Below, piece after piece: positions 20,715-32,098 of a DNA stretch of 64,000 bases. Made by a program: the position numbers and the translations under genes. Source of the DNA: Chionoecetes opilio. Its lineage: Eukaryota; Arthropoda; Malacostraca; Decapoda; Majidae. Numbering within the stretch: the first letter of the stretch is position 1; each line of letters opens with the position of its first letter. The stretch is from NCBI GenBank assembly GCA_016584305.1, contig JACEEZ010018929.1, positions 192,501-256,500 of the forward strand, read 5' to 3'. The notes under the pieces were generated by a model. That model was given only the letters and a program-made list of their open reading frames with translations, did no database searches and had not been told where the DNA came from.

Positions 20715-21891
20715 GGGGAGAGTCCGCCGTGACAATCTGAATTTTTTTTTTCAATATGCGAATTTGAGTTATATGGTCTATGGCAACACCCTATCCTTTG
20801 GCTTTCGAATGGTGGAATTTTTTTCAGTCGGACATTTTTTTAAATGCCCATAGCATGGGGCATTTAAACTTTCAAAACTTATAAAAAAAAAAAAAAAAAA
20901 AAAATTTGGATAATTTTCCCATATATCAAAACTAAGCCTTTAAAAAAAATTAAAAAAACAGCAATCTTCAGGGTGAAGTTTGTTACACAGGTAACAATTC
21001 TGGAACAATTTTGGATATGAAAAGTGCAACCTGTTCACAAAATTTTTAGGAATAAATGTATACATCCAAAAAGGACTAGAAAAGAGAGAAAAGAGAAGAA
21101 TTACACCGAAGAAGACAATAAACAAGAAGAGGAAGACAGACAAAGGAATTCCAACCGAAAGCTATGCACCTGGTGAATTTTTATCGAACCTTGCAACAAT
21201 GAGGGGCGTGGCGCGCCCTGACACCCTCGCCTTTGAGCGATTAATTAATACCTTTATAAGGGGGGACAAGGTGCAGATCCTTTTATGCATGCATTGATAT
21301 GTGATTACTGATCCCATAAAATTCATATGAAAGTAGCATTGACAGTATAGTACCTTCACTGGAGCGCAGAAACTTTAGCAAAACTTCAAATGCGCTTTTC
21401 TCAAAACTAGTATAAATTGAACATAAAATCTATCTCCTCTTTTATTTTTGGCACGATTTTCACGAAACTTTAGGACACACAAAATCAAATATCATAGAAA
21501 AATCTGTTCTGATTTCATTTTTGTTTTTAAGTCTTAGTTTTGATTTATGGGAAAATTATCCTGAAAATTTTCATTTTTTTTTTTTTTTTTAAACAAATTT
21601 TTTTTTTTTAAATTCGAAAACAATTTTCAAAATATTCTCAGAACAAATTGTTAGAATAGCAATGAATTATCATATGCTCATGTCACAATGAAATTGGTCA
21701 AAAAATGGCTGAGGAGATGCAATTCAAAATTTCATCAAAAACTGACAAAAATAGGTTCTTTAATTTTTTCAAATTTTTCCTTTCATCTGATCAGCTTGAA
21801 ATTTTCATGTGATAACAAGGGTACTAATATACACAACATATAAATTATTTATGACCTTAGATGCAATTTAAATTCACGGCGGACTCTCCCC
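20715..21891. mobile_element. TTAA-flanked (piggyBac-like) element nested in T6
   Basis: Inverted ends GGGGAGAGTCCGCCGTGA, flanked by TTAA (20711-20714 and 21892-21895). The related sequence at 60331-60350 reads CCCTTATTTAAGGTGACACG without the element, a natural empty site that confirms TTAA duplication. The interior is AT-rich with several long A and T runs. No transposase is evident. Confidence 0.85.
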
Positions 21892-22004
21892 TTAAGGTGA
21901 TACGCGGTACTACACTGACCTAAATAATGACGCATGTATATAACAGCTCACAATAATCACTACGATATATAATAACTAGTAATAAGACATAAAAACCCTG
22001 CCCA

Positions 22005-22240
22005 CCCTGCTGGCGAGCGACCTGCCCCGCCTGGCGCCCTGCCTACCTCTCAAGGACAACACGCTGTCATCCGCCTCACCTGTGCCTTCCTGAAAAGACA
22101 GGTCAGCTACCACGCCTGTGATAGCATCATAGGATATCACCAGGGATCATAGGGCTCCTCAAGGGGTCCTCGCAGCCCTACAAACAACTCCAAGAAGGAG
22201 GAGGAAATCTCCGCCATCATGATACTGCTGCCGGCTGCCG
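22005..22240 (+). mobile_element. LINE 3' fragment inside T6
   Basis: Shares CACCCTGCTGGCG, CATCCGCCTCACCTGTGCCT, GTGATAGCATCATAGGA and TCCTCGCAGCCCTA with the RNase H LINE at 38455-39235. No open frame survives. Confidence 0.65.
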
Positions 22241-22499
22241 CTGCCAGACGTAGGACTGATAGTACTGTACACTACTCCTGTACAGTACTGTATTGTGTAT
22301 TTTTACTGTAATTTATTTATTTACATGATTTATCTTATGTTTATTGATATTTGCATGACTTAGAAATTTCTATATTCACCTAGAATTTATTTTTATGTTT
22401 TTATTTTTATATTATTATTTTATCCCTGCATTATTCGGATCCTTGCATTACTCAGACCACTCCTTGGCCCAATTAGTCCGAATATGAGAGGGTTTACTG

Positions 22500-24633
22500 T
22501 ATTCATAAAAATGTAAATTCAATAACAAACATGAGCGAAAGAAACAATGAAAATATGATTGCATATTTCACATATTTAACCCTCATGTACAAAACTATCT
22601 ATATCAGTAGTTTATGGAAAATCAATGATGTCAATTGCGTTTTATAACCTTTGTATATAAATGCTGATTATATAATTATGTACGTATATACGTAATTCCA
22701 TAAGTAACACTCAATATGAATAAAAGAAAATGTTAAGGGTTTGTTGCCATTGTATTTACCCTTAACTGGAAACGCGGGGTCCAGGTGGACCCATGCGGTT
22801 TGTACTTTTTATAAAGAGCGCTCTTATTCTCAAGTTTTGTTAAATAGTTTATCTGGAACCGGTTGCCACTCAGAGCTCGAGGTGGACGGACGCACTCCCC
22901 GATGGAATGATTTATTACGCAATAGGTACGTAGCATGCCTCCGTCCGGACCCACAAAATCTGTTTATGAAACAAAATATTTTTGACACGTCATTGTGAAA
23001 AATATCATTATAGTGCTTGTATATGTGATACATGTGACATTACTGATTATAATCCAGGCTAAATATGTTCAGTAGGCTTTGAAACTTTCATGAACTTTAT
23101 AGTGTTTTTATCATCTGCATGTAGGTAATTTTTCTTTTTCTTCATATATAGAAACAGAGAGAAAAAGAGAGAGCAAATGCGATGGCGCGTCAAAAACTAT
23201 TACAATATTTTCATAATTTCAAACGCAATATTCAAATGTGTATTATGATTTACAAACATTTACAAAGGGATGAAATGTTGTGTAGGTGTTTGGATTCCGA
23301 AAATCCATCCTCATTGCTTGTTCACCCATAACATCATATGCTTCGGGGGCTGAAAGCTGTCTGTTGAGCTTGAATGTGCAGAGAAGACACTAGAAGGTCG
23401 AGAAGCAGTCTCTTAATAGGAGCAGTTAACAACTCTATGATAATCTGGGAATCTGTACAGTCGTCCTGCCATTACCAAGTGCCCGGCGGAAATATAGTTA
23501 CTGTATTAAGTGATACATAATTACTTCCAAAAATAAATATATATTTTTGGTAGTTTTTTTCAATGTGCCATTTATTATTGAACGACAGAATAAGAAAAGA
23601 AAACATATCAGTATTAAGTACGACAACTTCCGCGTAAAGGTGACCTACGTAACCTGCCACCAATAGACAATGCACAAGTTCTCATATACCTGTTGAACAA
23701 GAGAGGGTGGACAGTGCCAAGAATAAGTGCCTTAGAATGTGAGAGAGGCTTTCAGCTTCATAAGGAGGTAACTGGAGGTAAATTTATTGTACATGTACGA
23801 TAATTATCGTACGTGTGCGGCAAGGCCACGCAGGAGTGCGGGGTAGGATGGGTTTCTATTGCATGATTTGAGTATAATTTTAATACGATAACAAGATATT
23901 GTCATTTATTCTGCTTGGTTTCACTTTGCTATCGACTTATTTACAATTTTTCTATATACATCTTATTTCGAACAGTCCATCCTAAGTCAACGTCAGTAGA
24001 TTATTTTTTTTTAGTGTTTTTTCCCAACAAGAAGTATGTTATATTGTGTCTATTAATGGACAAAAAAATATTTCCATATTGTGTAAACCTAAATACATAT
24101 AAAATAGAGTACTTGACAGTAGCTGTTGGATGCTTGGTTTCTCGTAACTTAATCTAACAATAATGTAGTATAGGCAACTTGTACAGAACTGCTTCCGCCC
24201 TGGGTGACACAAATTTGGTCCCTCGTACAAGTTTGTACCAGGATGACGGAGTTGTTGACTGCTCCTATTGAAAATGTCTTCCACTGTAATGCCATGATTT
24301 TCTTGAGAACAGTATTCTCCTTGACTTAAATCTCCCGCGTAGTGACGTAAAGAATCCGTGGTGAACGGACCCATAGCAACGATAACTAACAGCCTTCTTA
24401 ATAAGAAAAATTAGTAAACCAAATTTATCAGGCAACTTTATCGATTCAGAGTGCTAGTGTTATAGTAACTTTATTTAATTAATTTTATTAACAAAATTAG
24501 TCATACTTATGTTGGTTCCCGCCTTTTCATTGTACAAGGTGCGCCTCCCTTTCTTCCCCGGCGGTAATCAATTCATCCTTAACCACCCCGTAATTTTTAG
24601 TAGGTATTCTGCCCAAAGTTAATTTCGTAAATA
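22500..24633. other. No recognisable gene
   Basis: AT-rich sequence with short open frames only (for example 22733-22998 both strands, 23472-23675, 24039-24374). None has recognisable motifs or splice context. Confidence 0.5.
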
Positions 24634-24863
24634 CAGTCGACCCACAATTTAACGGACTTCCGATTTAACGGACTCCATTCGCGAGACAAATTTGCGGGCA
24701 AGAATGGCATATCAGACCGCTTATCGCCGCTCGAATCATCAACTCAACATAATTTTTTATTTTTTATTTTGGAATGCTTGGGTTTTAAGGAGTTTTAATG
24801 TATCAGATATTAAGATATATAAAGTAGGAGCCTGTGTTGCTAGTGATTTAGTTGTAGGTGTGT
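24634..24863 (+). mobile_element. Tigger-like fragment T10 (left end only)
   Basis: Begins CAGTCGACCCACAATTTAAC after TA, then GGACTTCCGATTTAACGGAC. It continues into the spacer TTTGGAATGCTTGGGTTTTA shared with T1 and T2 elements, and is cut by T1-B at 24864. No matching right end follows T1-B, so it is probably truncated. Confidence 0.6.
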
Positions 24864-26185
24864 ACAGGGAGGTCCCGAAGATACGAGCAGTTAGGTTCCA
24901 CCTGTCATACTTGTAAAGCGAAATCTCATATAACGAAACACATAACTAATGGTAAAATATAGGTTTGGTTCCAGGACCCCATCAAATAAGACATGTTTTT
25001 CAAGCTAAAATAAACTATAGCAAACACAACAAACACACAGCGTCTATATTACCCACACTGTACTACCTATTCTGTAGAAAAAGCATTCTGAATGAGAAAA
25101 TAGCACACAAAATAACATAACTGCACATTAATTAAACATGCATAACAAGCAAAAAAGACGTTGTAATGTAGGGGACGCCGCGTGATACAAGAGAAGGTGG
25201 TGTAGCGGTCCCAAGGTTAGGGATGCACACCTGCTAATTACCCGTCAGGCCGCGTCATATGCTTAACTAGCCGCAAAGCCGCCCACCGGGCGGACTTTTT
25301 GGCTAGCTCCTGCGGAGGGCTATTGGTGGGCCTTTGGCCCACCAATCACAGACTCTCCAGATAGCACCTTCTAACTTTCCTGAAATCATGGATGTAGAAA
25401 TGTATGTATTAACGCCAACCCATTCACTCACCCATCACCCCCCACCCATTACCCATCACCCCCCACCCATTCACTCACCCATTACCCATCACCACACACC
25501 CATTCACTCACTCATTACCCATCATCACCCCCCACCTATTCCCTCACCCATCACCCATCACCCCCACCCATTCACTCACCCATCACCCATCACCCCACCC
25601 ATTCACTCACCCATTACCCATCACTCTACATCAAGGTTTCCTCAATTCTCGCAACCCATTTTTTTTTCTTCACAATTCTCACTAATAGGCTACTAAAAAT
25701 AAAAAATAAATAAGTGATCAGATCATCCCATAGATGGGCTTAAAACCTTCCCCTGGTCAACAAGGTTCCAAAACTGTGCCATATGGATGGGATTGTGCCA
25801 CGGGGGGCGGAACCTATCGCGGACACACAGACACACACACTTTCGCTTATATTATTATAGATTACCCTTCAGGTCACTCCTTACTAGGGGTGACCTGACT
25901 GCAGTCCCAAAGTTGGGGCCGCACACCTGCTAATTACCCCTAAATGTCAGGCCGCGCCATATGCTTAATTACCCTTCAGGTCAAGGCTTGTTAGGGGTGA
26001 CCTCACTGGGGTCAACCAAATCCCCCTTTGTCCAACCTGGGAGTGGTAGGGCGCCCATGTTGAACTTGATCATTTTACTCACCCCAGTTTGAATGTCGTA
26101 TCATTGGATTTTCGATCTCGTATATTGAAAATAGACCTAATTACACATCTCGTATACCGAATGCTCGTATAACGGGACCTCCCTG
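24864..26185 (-). mobile_element. Tigger-like element T1-B (non-autonomous)
   Basis: Ends CAGGGAGGTCCCGAAGATAC (left) and CAGGGAGGTCCCGTTATACG (right, read inward), each beside TA. Inverted relative to T1-A. The transposase is deleted; the interior has a C-rich minisatellite and unclassified sequence. Confidence 0.85.
25410..25625 (+). repeat. C-rich minisatellite (CCCATTCACTCACCCATCAC)
   Basis: About nine degenerate units made of CCCATTCACTCA and CCCATCACCC blocks. The His/Pro/Thr-rich frame across it (25334-25696) is a translation of the array, not a gene. Confidence 0.85.
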
Positions 26186-26213
26186 TATATGGGTTGATAT
26201 AGTTAATATTAGT

Positions 26214-26918
26214 ACACACAACCCTCGATTTCCCGGACCTCCATTTCCCGGATATCGGATTTGCCGGACAAAATCCGAGGTCCGGGGATATGTCAGTCCC
26301 GGACAATTTTTTTTTTTTTTTTTTTTTTTTTAATGCCTGGTCCTGTCCGTAAATTGACAAAGTTGTCTGGCGGTCCGAGCGTCTCCTGTCACCCCTGGTC
26401 AGTGTCTGCGCCTCCCGCCAGGTGGCAGCATGCTCAGCGATCGTATTGTTTACATTTGAGCACACGACACTCACGGTTCACCTGCACCGCTTCCGTCAGT
26501 CCCCTGACACCCACTGCCCCTGGTGCAGGAACATCTCTGAGACTATTGAACACTTTCTGCTGCCTACCGCCAGGTGGCAGCATGCTCAGCGGTCGTATTG
26601 TTTACATTTGGGCAAACGACACTCACGGTTCACCTGCACCGCCTACATTAGTCCCCTGACCCCCACTGCCCCTAGTGCAGGAACGTCTCTTGAGACTATT
26701 GAACACTTTCTGCTGCCTCCCGCCAGGTGGCAGCATGCTCATCGGACGTAAAAGTCCGCGGGGGGGTAGTTGATATTGCTGGTTGCTGGACAGCAAATAC
26801 TAGAGTAGGATAAACGTCCGGGGGTGGGTAATGGCCTCGGACTGTTGCGATTCCCGGACTTTTGCGGTTCCCGGACCAGCGCTCCCCCCTATTAGTCCGG
26901 GAAAACGAGGGCTGTGTG
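26214..26918. mobile_element. Tigger-like element T8 with duplicated LINE insert
   Basis: Inverted ends CACACAACCCTCGATTTCCC and CACACAGCCCTCGTTTTCCC, flanked by TA. Inside, a tandem duplication (26416-26567 and 26568-26720, plus the start of a third unit at 26721) carries the LINE RNase H/Zn-finger tail sequence (THCPWCRNISETIEHFLL in frame 26422-26751). The host MITE captured a LINE piece and then duplicated it. Confidence 0.8.
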
Positions 26919-27183
26919 TACGTATTACAATTTCTTGACTTCTTCTTGTGACCTCTTTCTCTTAAGTTTCACTTCGCAGGTCCTCTCCTCTCCTCCTCCT
27001 CCTCTAGTGTTAGCCGAAGCTTCCACCCTGGGAGACTGCAAACCGTCACACATACACACACACACAGCTGTTCGCCTGCACTGTTTTCGTCGATGGTAAA
27101 CAAACATGGCTCTGACACCAAGGCAGACTATCGCCGCTATACACTTACTTATGTATATTATCAATCGTAGACAAGCATAACTA

Positions 27184-27525
27184 CCGTATTTTATGGCTTA
27201 TAAGACACCCTTTTTCCCCTAAAAAATACCCTGAAAAATATGCATGCGTCTTCCAAGACGAATGTTGTAGGAGGTTAGCTTAGGTAGCTATTCAATTCAG
27301 CCTCTTATATGATGTAACCTCAGTACTTACCTGTTACAAGATCCCGTTCCAAATGTCCATGAATCTTGATTATATAGGCAACTTGAGGACAACTGGGTGC
27401 TAGCTAACTACCAATATTTGATGTTATTTTAACCAAAATAAAGCAATCTTAAGTATTCCTACGTTGAAAATCAGGTTTTCACTAATAAAACCAATGTTTT
27501 TTATATACTCATGTCCATACCATGA
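27184..27525 (+). mobile_element. T7-family transposon end
   Basis: Starts CCGTATTTTATGGCTTATAA after TA. It continues with GCGTCTTCCAAGACGAATGTTG and TTCAGCCTCTTATATGATG, which are the reverse complement of 48160-48290 in element T7-b. The right end is missing; LINE sequence begins at about 27525. Confidence 0.65.
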
Positions 27526-27745
27526 ACCATGATACCATGGTGGTGGCTCTCGAGGCACTGCACGAGGAGGCAAGGCCTTTGGGACTTGAGGTCTCCTGGC
27601 TTAAGACCAAGGTCCAGGTGTTTGGAGGCTTACTAGATGAAACAGTACAGTCTGTTCATGCGTGCGGCGAGGACATTGAGATATTGGAAAGTTTTACATA
27701 CCTTGGTAGTGCAGTCCATAATGACGGCAGGTTGCAAAAAAAAAT
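27525..27745 (+). mobile_element. RTE-like LINE fragment (RT thumb region)
   Basis: The plus-strand frame 27522-27755 reads ALEALHEEARPLGLEVSWLK, then KVQVFG, then DIEILESFTYLGSAVHNDG. It is collinear with residues about 290-370 of the LINE ORF at 30124-31443. Both ends are truncated. Confidence 0.85.
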
Positions 27746-27835
27746 TCCCAGATAGGTTTGCAAAAGTGGGCGGGATCTAATGACGGGCGAATAAAGAAAA
27801 CAAATTTAAGGGGTAACTTGCATCTTTAGTGGGTA

Positions 27836-28696
27836 CACGGCCACCTCGATTTACGAATGGGTTTACGTTCCTGAAAAACTGTTTGTAAATCGAAAATTCG
27901 TAAATCTAATGTATTTTTCCCATTTAACCCCATAATTTAATTTGAGATACGTTCCTACGAACAATAATCACATCCATAGAATGTCATAAATTGCTATAAA
28001 AGGCAGGAACTCGACTCTTACGTGCGCTGACAAGTCAGAGAGGTTAACAGGGTGGGTTGGAGCATTGCGAGGAGGAGCAGTGCCTTGTGAGAGATGTTCT
28101 TCTGAGAGCAGTACCTCTCCACTGCAGGGCAAAAGTAATTGGTGAACCAGTCCTCAAATAAATATCTGTTGGTCCATGCCTTCTTGCTAGAACGGTATAT
28201 GACTGGTAATGTAGCCTTAACATGACCTTTTAGGGGCCGTGGGTTTGTAGAGTAATGAATTAGCAGAGGTTTCTCTAGTGTTATAGCTTTTCTGGCTTTC
28301 TTGGGCTTAGGACCACCCACACTAGCACTGGCACCATGCTTGGGAGGCATGATTCACTGAAATAATCACTGAAATGTCTGATTATACACAATAATGTTCA
28401 TAAACACAGCACGACCGGTCGGAGAATATGTAAACAAACAATCTTGAGCGTCCCTGCGTGTGGATGTGCTGAGCCAATGGTTCTGTTTACTGAACTTTTT
28501 ACAATATAAGTGTTATAAATATTCGTACTATTTATGTATTCATTTTTTTTTTTTTTTTTTTGTTTATGAATTTACGAACTTTTGTTCGTAACTTCGAATT
28601 ATTCGTGTGTAGCTAAACCGAATTTTGGGACAAAATAATTTTGTTCGTATCTTCGAAAATTCGTAAATAGAGTGTTCATAAATCGCGGTATGAGTG
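27836..28696. mobile_element. Tigger-like element T5 (internal deletion derivative)
   Basis: Ends CACGGCCACCTCGATTTACG and CACTCATACCGCGATTTATG (right, read inward), flanked by TA (27834-27835, 28697-28698). Subterminal sequences contain TTCGTAAATCGA-type repeats. It contains a fused transposase remnant on the minus strand. Confidence 0.75.
28018..28350 (-). pseudogene. Tigger transposase remnant: start fused to DDE segment
   Basis: 110 codons. The N-terminal MPPKHGASASVGGPKPKKAR (the usual Tigger MPPK start) runs directly into LLIHYSTNPRPLKGHVKATL and RSSKKAWTNRYLFEDWFTNY, a segment that in the fuller copy at 50850-51611 lies well inside the DDE domain. The HTH and the first catalytic Asp are absent, and the frame is lost just before the second (LLLLAMLQP in place of LLLIDNAPG). 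Not functional. Confidence 0.8.
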
Positions 28697-28920
28697 TAGG
28701 TTATTTAAATTTCTCTTTCCCTCTTCTTTGAAAATGAAAGTAAAGAAAACATTGAAAAATGCTTATGAAACCATTATGGTGATCTTCACCAGAATTGTTT
28801 TACTCTTTGTATTCATTTACAGTCCTCATAATGTACCCGAAATAGTTTTGGTAAAAGGGAATTCAAGGCAAATTAAAGGGAATACAGCTATGTAAAATTA
28901 ATTCAAATTCTATAGTATAT

Positions 28921-28923
28921 GAG

Positions 28924-28975
<52 letters not shown>

Positions 28976-28979
28976 CTCT

Positions 28980-29066
<87 letters not shown>
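28921..29066. repeat. (TA)n microsatellite with TTTTATA and GTCTC breaks
   Basis: Two TA runs separated by ATATTGTCTCTTGTAT. The Tyr/Ile frame is an artefact. Confidence 0.95.
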
Positions 29067-29071
<5 letters not shown>

Positions 29072-29800
29072 AAACCTCGATATAACGGACTAAAGGGGGG
29101 GAGGGGTGGTCCGTTAAAGCCGATTGTCCGTTATAGCGAGGGTATTTTCCCAGGGGTGGAAAAATAAATGAAAATAAAAATGGTGAAATAAATGAGAAAT
29201 AATCACACAACCAGACTGTGTAGCTATGTTGGGAGGTAAACAGTGACTGGCACTACATGCTGAATTTGGTCCGCTCCTACACGTGAAATAAATGAGAAAT
29301 AATCTCAAACACAACCAGACCATGTAGCTATGTTGGGAGGTAAACAATGACTAGCGCTACATCAGGGATTTGGCACACTCGCCCACGACTGTTCGGGACT
29401 GGTATTAGGAGAGGTAGTAAGTATCCAGACTCGCTCATTACTGCTTGGTATGCTATGAAATTTCATTATTCTAGTTGAATGTAGACATATAATCACGTTT
29501 GAATTGCTATTATTCATACATATGAGTAAAGATATGAAAATACTTTCAAGGCGCTCATCCACGCCTGGCAGCGCGGCCGCGGCAGCAGCAGCAGCATCAT
29601 GAGACATTATAATCACCCCAAAATAGATAAAAAGGAAGAAAAAGTCTCCCGTAAAGCGATGGGTTATCCCTAAAATGTTGATGCTTTCTCTCACCGTCTG
29701 GCTAGTCAAGCTCAAGCTCTAGTGAAAGGTAAACAAACTACGAGCCAGATTCAGCCGTGGCTTCCAAAGGTATTGCTTATTATCATGACTAATTAATCAA

Positions 29801-30123
29801 TCAATCATTGGGGGCATACACCGGGGGGCGCGTCGCCTCCTCGCCCACCCTACGACGCCACTCCCGGGGGTCACCACGCGCGAGTTCCCATGCAGGCTCC
29901 TTTCCCATACCAAGCAGCTCTCGACAAGAAACATCAACTTGCCCCAGCCACGAGCCTTGTGGGCGCCCCTCCCCCTTGGCCTCCTCCACGCCGGATTGTC
30001 TCTTACAGATACAACCCGATGGGAAGGATCGGTTTCAGGGTAGCGTGCCACATGCCCATATAGCCGAAGTTGGCGCTGACGGACTATGCAGGTAATAGGC
30101 CTCGATTCAGTCTCACGGTGCAA
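29801..30123 (-). pseudogene. LINE ORF2 C-terminal tail (after an in-frame stop)
   Basis: Continues the RT frame after a TGA at 30124-30126: CIVRQRQLRLYGHVARYPET and DPSHRVVSVRDNPAWRRP. A frameshift near 29990 shifts reading to SWLGQVDVSCRELLGMGK, ending YAPND at 29801. LRLYGH(V/L)AR followed by DPAHR and a YAPND-type end is the conserved tail of RTE-like ORFs. Two lesions make it non-functional. Confidence 0.85.
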
Positions 30124-31443
30124 TCACTGATTTGACACGTAATCATCCCAGCGATACCCCATGATTCTGCGAAGACAATTATTACCAAAGGCATTGATTC
30201 GTCTCTTCAAGTCACTATTTAGTGTCCATGTCTCACAACCATAGAGTAAGACAGGGATCACAAGCGACTTGAAGATCCGGATCTTTGTCCTTCTGCACAG
30301 GTACCGACAACGCCAAATACTCCCATTGAGCGAGTTCATAACACCGTGGGCTATGCCAATCCGCCGTAAGACTTCTTGACGTGACCCGCCGTCATTATGG
30401 ACTGGGCTACCAAGGTATGTAAAACTTTCCAGGATCTCAATGTCCTCGCCACACGCATGAACAGACTGTACTGCTTCATCTAGTAAGTCTCCAAACACCT
30501 GGACCTTGGTCTTGAGCCAGGAGACCTCAAGTCCCAAAGGCTTTGCCTTCTCGTGCAGCGCCTCGAGAGCCATCACCAGGACCTCCAGCGACTCAGCAAA
30601 GATTACTGCATCATCGGCAAAAACAAGATCAGTGATCTTGGTGTTGCCGACGGATGCTCCACAATCACTTTGATCTACAACCTTGTCCAATACCCAGTCC
30701 ATACAAGTGTTGAAAAGTGATGGGGCAAGGACGCACCCTTGCCTCACTCCTGTATTCACAGGAAAGAAGCTGGATACACCTGCCCCACACTTCACAGCAC
30801 TCTCAGTCCCAGAATACAGACCAGTTATCAAACCAATAGTCCTTGCAGGAATCCCTCGAAGTTGCAGAAGATCCCAAAGTGACTCACGATGCACTGAGTC
30901 AAACGCCTTCTTGAGATCAACATAGGCTGCAAGCATCCCCTGTCGAAACTCACGTCGGCGTTCCACCAGGACATGAAGCGGTAGGATATGGTCCGTTGTT
31001 GATTTACCAGGCGTGAACCCAGATTGCTGAGGTCTCTGATGCTTCACCAGATGACTGCGAATCCGTGTCAGCAATAGATGGGCAAGCACCTTGCCTGGTA
31101 CGCTGAGCAGTGTAATACCGCGGTAATTGTTGCAGTCCTGACGGTCCCCTTTCCCTTTCCAGATAGGGACGACCAGCCCCCTTTTCCAGTCAGGAGGAAT
31201 GGTACCTGATTGCCACACGGCAGTCAGGACAGCATGCAACCCGCAGATCATGGCCTCACCCCCAGCTTTGAAGAGCTCCGCACTGATATTACAAACACCA
31301 GATGCCTTTCCACCCCTCAACTTTGCTACAGCCTCTCTGACTTCGTCAAGAGAGGGTGCGGTTTCGTCAATGGGAGGATCGGCATCCACTGCCTGTAACC
31401 CAGTGGTGTGAAGCTGCTCAGTTGGAGGGTCCACCGTGAACAA
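30124..31443 (-). pseudogene. RTE-like LINE reverse transcriptase
   Basis: 439 codons with an intact RT core. IWKGKGDRQDCNNYRGITLL (RT 1) is near residues 94-113, then SGFTPGKSTTDHI (RT 2). AAYVDLKKAFDSV carries catalytic D176; GVRQGCVLAPSLFN is near 232-245. DLVFADDAVIF carries D277/D278. VSWLKTKVQVFG and LESFTYLGSPVHNDG mark the thumb, and IPVLLYGCETWTL follows. There is no RNase H, as expected for RTE. The endonuclease is lost through 5' truncation and the C-terminus through a stop at 30124, so it is dead as an autonomous element. Another fragment is at 27525-27745. Confidence 0.92.
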
Positions 31444-31469
31444 CTGTGACTAATTGCTCATGAACAATT

Positions 31470-31506
31470 AATGTTGTTCATTAGTCATGAACAACATGAC
31501 TAATGC
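31470..31506. repeat. Short inverted repeat at the LINE 5' junction
   Basis: ATTAGTCATG (31480-31489) and CATGACTAAT (31495-31504) face each other across AACAA. The target duplication was copied in inverted form at the 5' junction, a pattern seen when LINE integration ends with template switching. Confidence 0.6.
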
Positions 31507-31913
31507 TCATTATTATATATATTATATGGTTGTGAAGTGCAGTTCTATACACGTGTCACTATTTAGGTCAGTGTAGCACTGCTTGTCACCTTAGATAAGG
31601 GTGATTTAGGGTGTTGAGGTGACAGGGAGACGTAGCAGCGGCCACGCCATAACACTAATAGTCACTATTTTAAACAATACACACCTACCACTAAATCACT
31701 AGCAACACAGGCTCCTTCCTTATATATCTTAATATGTGATACATCAAAACTCCTTAAAACCCAAGCATTCCAAAGTAAAATGAGAAAATAATACAATTAT
31801 GTTGAGTTGACAATTCGAGCGCCGATAAGCGGTCCGATATGGAAAAAAAAAAAAAAAAAAAAAAAGTCACGCAAATGGAGTCCGTTACATTGAGGTCCGT
31901 TATATCGAGGTTT

Positions 31914-31918
<5 letters not shown>

Positions 31919-32004
<86 letters not shown>

Positions 32005-32023
32005 TATATATATATATAACATA
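31919..32023. repeat. (TA)n microsatellite between two Tigger elements
   Basis: TA run linking the right end of T2-a to the left end of T4. The open frames of Tyr/Ile repeats are artefacts. Confidence 0.95.
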
Positions 32024-32098
32024 TACAGTAAAAGCCTTATAACTCGGCACTGTATAACTCGGAATTTGATATAATTCGGCATGGCAGAGGCAAAGGTT

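Larger units (their letters stand above)
20123..22499. mobile_element. Tigger-like element T6
   Basis: Inverted ends CAGTAAACCCTCTCGTATTC (left) and CAGTAAACCCTCTCATATTC (right, read inward), flanked by TA. The interior contains a TTAA-flanked MITE (20715-21891) and a LINE 3' fragment. A second relic of the same element at 59930-60881 lacks the MITE and so shows the pre-insertion sequence. No transposase frame. Confidence 0.8.
29794..31494 (-). mobile_element. 5'-truncated RTE-like LINE with 10-bp target duplication
   Basis: CATGACTAAT occurs directly at both edges (29784-29793 and 31495-31504). T2-b at 39415-39440 shows the same site uninterrupted (ATTAGTCATG, minus sense). The 3' end, read on the minus strand, has a short TGATTGATTGATT tail, as in RTE-type LINEs that lack poly-A. 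The endonuclease region is missing (5' truncation). Confidence 0.85.
29067..31918. mobile_element. Tigger-like element T2-a carrying a LINE insertion
   Basis: Inverted ends AGTCAAACCTCGATATAACG at both sides within TA-rich flanks. Subtracting the LINE at 29794-31494 leaves about 1.15 kb matching T2-b (38009-40105) and T2-c (53719-54523). The left part holds a roughly 100-bp duplication (GTGAAATAAATGAGAAATAA at 29183 and 29282). No transposase. Confidence 0.85.

Noticed and set aside
25334..25696. His/Pro/Thr-rich frame of 120 codons
   Set aside because: Lies wholly on the C-rich minisatellite in T1-B.
29808..31411. Plus-strand frames at 29808-30095, 30683-30925 and 31199-31411
   Set aside because: Antisense shadows of the LINE reverse transcriptase.
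30124..31443. Calling the RT a functional gene
   Set aside because: The core is intact, but the endonuclease region is missing and the C-terminus is cut by a stop and a frameshift, with target duplications proving a truncated insertion.
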